Positions 14,025 to 18,061 of a DNA stretch of 18,061 bases are shown here, piece by piece (position 1 is the first letter of the stretch; every line of letters starts with the position of its first letter). A program made the position numbers and the translations under genes. A model generated the notes under the pieces. That model ran no database searches. It saw nothing but the letters and a program-made list of their open reading frames with translations, and was not told the origin of the DNA. The DNA comes from an uncultured Xanthobacteraceae bacterium (lineage in GTDB: Bacteria; Pseudomonadota; Alphaproteobacteria; Rhizobiales; Xanthobacteraceae), in assembly GCA_955652925.1 (NCBI GenBank), contig CATPCO010000821.1, forward strand, positions 1-18,061. The letters are read 5' to 3'.

Positions 14025-14932
14025 CACGCCTCCCGAGCGTTTTCTTCCCACAGCTCTTGATCGACACAGTCCTCGTATCTCGGCATCGCAGAGATGTATC
14101 CGCCGGAGAGCAGGCTTTGGGCAAGTCGCTCGAATCCGCTGCGCGAGACCTCAGGAGTTCGCGACCAGATTCCGCCGGCGCGGTAGTGCCGAAACGAGCT
14201 CACCAAAATGCCGCGGGAAATGGTCGGGTAGAAAGGGGCGGTCACCTCCGCCAGTTCCTCGGCGCTGCATTGGGCGAGCCAGGCCTGCATGCGCGTAACG
14301 GCGCGCGTCATCGCCATGAATGCGATGCGATGGCGCTCAATACCATGCCGGGTCGCAAGAAAGGTCGTGTAGCTCGTTGGTCCTCGCCCGCTCGCCGCGT
14401 AGAGAATGTCGCCTGCAGCCGTTTGCAAGGCGATCGACGCATACGGCTCAAACATCTGCGCGACATCCAGATTGCCGGCGCGAAGAGCCTCCAGGTTGTT
14501 CTCCATCGTTCGATCTCCAACACGGTCGAGCCGATCGGGATCGACCCCCAGGTCACGGAGATCCTGCTGCAGACAAAGCCAGGGAGTGGGGACTTCGGAC
14601 ACGCTGGCGAATCTGAGCCGGGTAAGATCGGTCAAATGGAATTGTGAGGGATTGCCTCTGCCGACCAGAAAGAAGGGATCGCGTCCCACGACTTCGCAAA
14701 AGCAGAGGAGAGGTGAAGCTCGATCCTGGTCACGCGCCTTCATCACCCGCATGGGTCCGCCCCACATGGCGTCGATCGTGCCATCGAGGAGTGCGGAGGC
14801 AGCCGCACCGGGAGCGGGCGAATCGATGAGCTCGATTTCGAGGCCCTCACGCGCATAGAAGCCGAGCGCATGGATGGCGTAAAATGGCGCATAGAAGACC
14901 GCGCGAAAGTTTTCAGCGAGCTTGATCCGCAT
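14024..14932 (-). CDS. NMT1/THI5-like (SsuA/TauA/ThiY-type) substrate-binding protein without signal peptide
   Basis: This 302-residue protein has the fold of ABC-transporter binding proteins for nitrate, sulfonates, taurine or thiamine precursors. It shows APFYAIHALGFYAREGLEIELID, an LLDGTIDAMWGGP stretch and LRAGNLDVAQMFEPYAS, all typical of the NMT1/THI5 family. Its N-terminus, MRIKLAENFRAVFYAPFYAI, is already the first strand of the mature fold, and no in-frame ATG, GTG or hydrophobic leader is available upstream. It therefore appears cytosolic unless the start is mis-set. No permease or ATPase gene adjoins. It heads the hydantoinase operon, suggesting that it senses or channels a pyrimidine- or hydantoin-like compound (inference). 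Only 24 bases separate its start from the divergent dehydrogenase gene. Confidence 0.8.
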   Translation of the reverse strand: MRIKLAENFRAVFYAPFYAIHALGFYAREGLEIELIDSPAPGAAASALLDGTIDAMWGGPMRVMKARDQDRASPLLCFCEVVGRDPFFLVGRGNPSQFHLTDLTRLRFASVSEVPTPWLCLQQDLRDLGVDPDRLDRVGDRTMENNLEALRAGNLDVAQMFEPYASIALQTAAGDILYAASGRGPTSYTTFLATRHGIERHRIAFMAMTRAVTRMQAWLAQCSAEELAEVTAPFYPTISRGILVSSFRHYRAGGIWSRTPEVSRSGFERLAQSLLSGGYISAMPRYEDCVDQELWEENAREA

Positions 14933-14956
14933 GCAGAACAGTCGTAGGGGAATTTA

Positions 14957-15946
14957 GTGACAAGCAACAGGAAGCGCGTTCTTGTGCCCAACACCTTGGG
15001 CGAGGGTGGCTGGAAAGTCCTCAATGCGCGCGATGATCTCGACCTTATCCGGTTTTCCAATCCGATTGCGACCCCCGATTTTCATGCGCTCCTGCTAACC
15101 GCACCGGACACCGACGCCGTAATCCTTGGGCTCACGCGCTTCGGCGAGACCGAATGCAGCCTCGTTCCCGGGTTGCAGGTCGTAGCACGCATCGGGGTGG
15201 GCTATGATGCGATCGACGTGCCGGCTCTCACCTGGGCGCGCATCCCGCTCATGCTGGTCGGCACCGCGAATTCCTCCGCGGTGGCCGAGCACGCGCTCCT
15301 CCTGATGCTTGCTCTTGCCAAGCGCGCCGGCGAGCTTCACGGCCTCGTTCGCTCGGGGCGCTGGGCGGAACGGCTGAGCGTGGTGCCGGTCGACCTGTTT
15401 GACAAGAGCGTGCTGGTCATCGGGTTTGGCCGCGTCGGCAGCCGGGTCGCCAAGCGCTGCCTCGCAATGGAAATGAAAGTGCTGGTTTACGATCCGTATC
15501 TTTCCGCCGGCACGGTCCGGGCGGCAGGCGCCGAGCCCGTTGCCGATCTCGATACGGCTTTGCCACGGGCCGACTTTGTGACCATCCATTGCCCGAAGAC
15601 GGCCGAGACCACCGGCATGTTCGACGCACGGCGGTTGGCGCGCATGCAGAGGAGCGCGTTTCTCGTCAACACGGCGCGCGGCGGCATTGTGGATGAGGCG
15701 GCGCTCCATCGGGCGCTTACAGCAGGAACCATTGCAGGCGCGGGCATTGATGTCTTCGATCCCGAGCCGCCGGCACCTGATCATCCGCTCTTGCTGCTGC
15801 CCAATCTCTTGTCGTCGCCGCATATGGCCGGGGTCACGCGCGAATCCATCGAGCGCATGGCCATGCAGGCCGCTTACAACGTGCTGAGCGTGCTCGACGG
15901 CAAGCCGATACGGGAGAACGCGGTCAACCCGCAAGTGTTCGATTGA
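14957..15946 (+). CDS. D-isomer-specific 2-hydroxyacid dehydrogenase (phosphoglycerate dehydrogenase-like)
   Basis: This 329-residue NAD-dependent dehydrogenase starts at a GTG with AGGGGA six bases upstream. It has the family's catalytic domain, then a Rossmann domain with GFGRVG (156-161) closed by VYDPY (acidic D179, implying NAD preference). The catalytic residues are R241 in NTARGG, E270 in DPEPP and H289 in SPHMAG. It reduces a 2-oxoacid to the D-2-hydroxyacid, or the reverse. The length is that of the short members, without the serine-binding ACT domain of true SerA, so a catabolic or detoxifying role is likelier than serine synthesis. It begins an operon with the HpcH/HpaI aldolase and the broken deacylase. 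Confidence 0.9.
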   Translation: MTSNRKRVLVPNTLGEGGWKVLNARDDLDLIRFSNPIATPDFHALLLTAPDTDAVILGLTRFGETECSLVPGLQVVARIGVGYDAIDVPALTWARIPLMLVGTANSSAVAEHALLLMLALAKRAGELHGLVRSGRWAERLSVVPVDLFDKSVLVIGFGRVGSRVAKRCLAMEMKVLVYDPYLSAGTVRAAGAEPVADLDTALPRADFVTIHCPKTAETTGMFDARRLARMQRSAFLVNTARGGIVDEAALHRALTAGTIAGAGIDVFDPEPPAPDHPLLLLPNLLSSPHMAGVTRESIERMAMQAAYNVLSVLDGKPIRENAVNPQVFD

Positions 15947-15960
15947 GCAAGGAGCGCGCC

Positions 15961-16749
15961 ATGCGCAAGAACGAGCTGAAGAAGATCATTTCCAGCGGCG
16001 GCAATGTGGTCAATGCGTGGCTTGCAATCGCAAGCCCGTTCTCAGCCGAGCTGATGGCGCACCAGGGCTTTGATTCCGTGACCATCGATCTCCAGCACGG
16101 GCCCGTCGATTTCCAGGCCGCTGTCGCGATGCTGGCCGCCATCTCGACCACATCCGCTGTGCCCATGGTACGCGTGCCCTGGAACGAGCCGATCCTGACC
16201 GCGAAACTGTTGGACGCAGGCGCCTACGGCGTCATTTGCCCCATGATCAATTCGAAGGCGGAAGCCGAGGCGCTGATCACCGCCTGCCGTTATCCGCCGC
16301 GCGGGTCGCGTAGTTTCGGCCCCAACCGTGCCGTTCTCTATGGTGGGGCCGACTACTGGCAGCACGCCAATGAGGAAGTTCTGATCTTCGCCATGGTCGA
16401 GACGCAGCAAGGGGTCAAGAACCTGGAGGAGATCGTGTCCGTGGACGGGCTTAACGGTGTTTACGTCGGACCATCGGATCTTTCCCTGAGCATGGGAGTG
16501 ACCCCCAGCCTCGACCCGCAGGATGGCAATGTGCTCGCCGCCATGCAAACCATCTGCGCGGTCACGCGCAAACACGGAAAAATAGCGGGCGTTCATACCG
16601 ACAGCGCAAAGACCGCGCTGCGCCGCTTCAGCGAGGGCTACCAGCTCTGCACCATCCTGAGCGATGCGCGGCTGATGGCAAACGCCGCATCCGCCGCGGT
16701 CCGCGAGGCGCGCGGGCAGATGGCACAAGCCGGCGCCAAGACTTATTGA
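15961..16749 (+). CDS. HpcH/HpaI-family class II aldolase
   Basis: This is a 262-residue metal-dependent aldolase. The ATG at 15961 is preferred, with AAGGAG upstream, over a TTG at 15943 that overlaps the previous stop. Active-site residues are in place: H46 (TIDLQHGP), R71 (MVRVPW), the metal ligands E147 (MVETQQG) and D173 (VGPSDLS), plus GAYGVICPM and the FGPNRA loop. Relatives cleave 4-hydroxy-2-oxoheptanedioate or 2-keto-3-deoxy sugar acids into pyruvate (or a pyruvate analogue) and an aldehyde. Paired with a 2-hydroxyacid dehydrogenase 14 bases upstream, it fits a route that breaks down a hydroxy-oxoacid. The exact substrate is unknown. Confidence 0.9.
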   Translation: MRKNELKKIISSGGNVVNAWLAIASPFSAELMAHQGFDSVTIDLQHGPVDFQAAVAMLAAISTTSAVPMVRVPWNEPILTAKLLDAGAYGVICPMINSKAEAEALITACRYPPRGSRSFGPNRAVLYGGADYWQHANEEVLIFAMVETQQGVKNLEEIVSVDGLNGVYVGPSDLSLSMGVTPSLDPQDGNVLAAMQTICAVTRKHGKIAGVHTDSAKTALRRFSEGYQLCTILSDARLMANAASAAVREARGQMAQAGAKTY

Positions 16750-16838
16750 CAGCTGACGCTGCCCAGCGGCGTGCCCGCATTGCATCGCATCCGCCGCGGG
16801 TTCATCATTGTTCCCAGATAATCCCAAGGAACATTTCG

Positions 16839-18061
16839 ATGCACGACATCGTCATTCGCGGCGGGACCATTGTCGATGGGACCGGCAAATCACGCTTTAC
16901 CGGTGACGTAGGCATTTCCGGAGATCAAATCAGCGAAGTCGGCGGCAAGCTCGGTCCCGGCCGGCGCGAGATGGATGCCGGCGGGCTATTGGTCACCCCG
17001 GGCTGGGTTGACGTGCATACCCATTATGACGGGCAGGCAATGTGGGACCCCATGCTTTCGCCTTCGTGCTGGCACGGCGTGACCACGACCATGTTCGGCA
17101 ATTGTGGTGTCGGCTTTGCTCCCGTGCGCGCGGAGCATCGTGGTGCGCTGATGGACCTGATGGAAGGGGTGGAGGAAATACCGGGTGTCGTGCTCAGCGA
17201 CGGCCTGACCTGGGAATGGGAGAGCTTTCCCGATTTTCTCGATGCGCTCGAGCGCCGGCCTCATGCCATCGACATTGCCGCCCAGATCGCGCATCTGCCG
17301 TTGCGCGTCTATGTCATGGGCGATCGTGCCGTTCGGTTTGAACAGGCAAGGCCGGACGACATTGCGCAGATGCGCCGCCTGACTGTGGAGGCGCTGCGGG
17401 CGGGCGCGTTCGGTTTTACCACTTCGCGTACCGATTCGCACAAGACGACAACCGGCGACATGGTGCCCTCGCGCTACGCCGGCAGCGAAGAGCTGGTGGG
17501 GATCGGCACCGCGCTCGGCGAGGTGGCCGCGGGCGCTTTCGGCATGAACAGCGATTTCGACGATGAGGAGGCGGAGCTGGCGTGGATGACGAAGCTTGCT
17601 AAATCAACCGGCCGGCCGGTCTGGTTCCTGCTCACCGACCGCTATGATGATCCCGAGCGGTGGCGGCGGCTCCTCGGCGCCGTACATGCCGCACGCGCAC
17701 AGGGGGCGAACCTCACCGCCCAGATTGCCGGCCGGCCGATCGGCGTCATGCTGGGCATCGGCACCGCGCTTAATCCGTTCACGGTGCGGCCAAGCTATCG
17801 CGAGATCATGGGCCTGCCTATCCCCGAGCAGCTCAAGCGCCTGCGCGACCCGGCGCTGCGGCGCAAAATCCTCGATGAGAAACCCTTTTGCTCGGATTGA
17901 GCGACGGCGGCGCGCACTGTGCATCCATCGTCGACGCGGGCGTGCCAACCTACATGCTGATGCACTGGGGCCGCGATCGCCAGCGCGGGCCGCGTTTGCC
18001 GCTCGAGCTCCTGGTCAAGCGCCAGACCAGCGAGACCGCCCAATTCTTCGGCCTGCAAGAC
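16839..18061 (+). pseudogene. N-acyl-D-amino-acid deacylase, disrupted by internal deletion and frameshift
   Basis: From the ATG at 16839 (AAGGA eight bases upstream) the frame encodes 353 residues. It starts MHDIVIRGGTIVDGTG, as in D-aminoacylases, and carries the metal residues H60 and H62 (DVHTHYDG) and the conserved Cys89 in GNCG. It ends at TGA (17898-17900) after ILDEKP. From about 17885 the +2 frame reads GLSDGGAHC (17891 on), then MLMHWGRDR, RLPLELLVKRQT and FFGLQD, the C-terminal part of the same family, open to the window edge. About 80-100 residues that normally lie between these parts are missing. The catalytic Asp of GLSDGGAH is thus out of frame, so the enzyme should be dead. 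It follows the aldolase gene by 89 bases. Confidence 0.8.

Noticed and set aside
12675..14060. Long plus-strand open frame of 461 codons
   Set aside because: It is antisense to the hydantoinase gene, which has complete active-site motifs; the frame has no family features and arises from high-GC codon bias.
16746..16838. N-terminal extension of the deacylase to 16746
   Set aside because: The extra residues are not family-like; the ATG at 16839 has AAGGA upstream and starts the canonical HDIVIRGG motif.

Overview
The window looks like the chromosome of a high-GC alphaproteobacterium. The Bradyrhizobium / Rhodopseudomonas / Xanthobacteraceae neighbourhood is the best guess, from codon use, orphan TctC-type binding proteins, a soluble poly-HAMP kinase and the kind of intergenic palindromes seen (GTAGCCCG...CGGGCTAC, CTCTCCCC...GGGGAGAG, TTGGGT...ACCCAA). 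This placement is inference. I see no tRNA, rRNA, CRISPR array, insertion sequence or phage gene.

Layout, left to right. (1) 1-1066, minus: N-terminal part of a poly-HAMP sensor kinase, cut by the window edge. (2) 1533-4674, minus: a tight operon of two tripartite-tricarboxylate-type substrate-binding proteins and the two subunits of a thiamine-diphosphate (TPP) 2-oxoacid decarboxylase resembling sulfopyruvate/phosphonopyruvate decarboxylases. Beside it, on the plus strand at 4731-5064, lies a relic of a second decarboxylase of the same kind, with its middle deleted. (3) 5182-7913, minus: a membrane-anchored alpha/beta hydrolase, an SDR-fold protein lacking the catalytic tetrad, and an ACMSD-like amidohydrolase. 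(4) 8087-8323, minus: a small PilZ protein. (5) 8466-11465, plus: a three-subunit flavin / iron-sulfur amino-acid (or opine) dehydrogenase of the HcnABC / OoxAB / D-hydroxyproline dehydrogenase type. (6) 14932-11303, minus: an overlapping operon of an NMT1/THI5-like binding protein without a signal peptide, a D-hydantoinase/dihydropyrimidinase, a 99-residue unknown protein and a CobW-type metallochaperone GTPase. (7) 14957-18061, plus: a D-isomer 2-hydroxyacid dehydrogenase, an HpcH/HpaI aldolase and an N-acyl-D-amino-acid deacylase gene that is broken by an internal deletion and frameshift.

How they may fit together (inference): the right half suggests salvage of D-amino acids and related N-substituted compounds. 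Hydantoinase opens cyclic ureides, the deacylase (when intact) frees D-amino acids, the three-subunit dehydrogenase oxidises amino acids or opines to 2-oxoacids, and the hydroxyacid dehydrogenase, aldolase and TPP decarboxylase can act on oxo- and hydroxyacids. Two genes of this set carry internal deletions that break the frame, so the region is either decaying or misassembled at two places. I found no wholly new multi-gene system. The most unusual pieces are the catalytically atypical SDR, the hydantoinase / unknown / CobW coupling, and the two gene relics.
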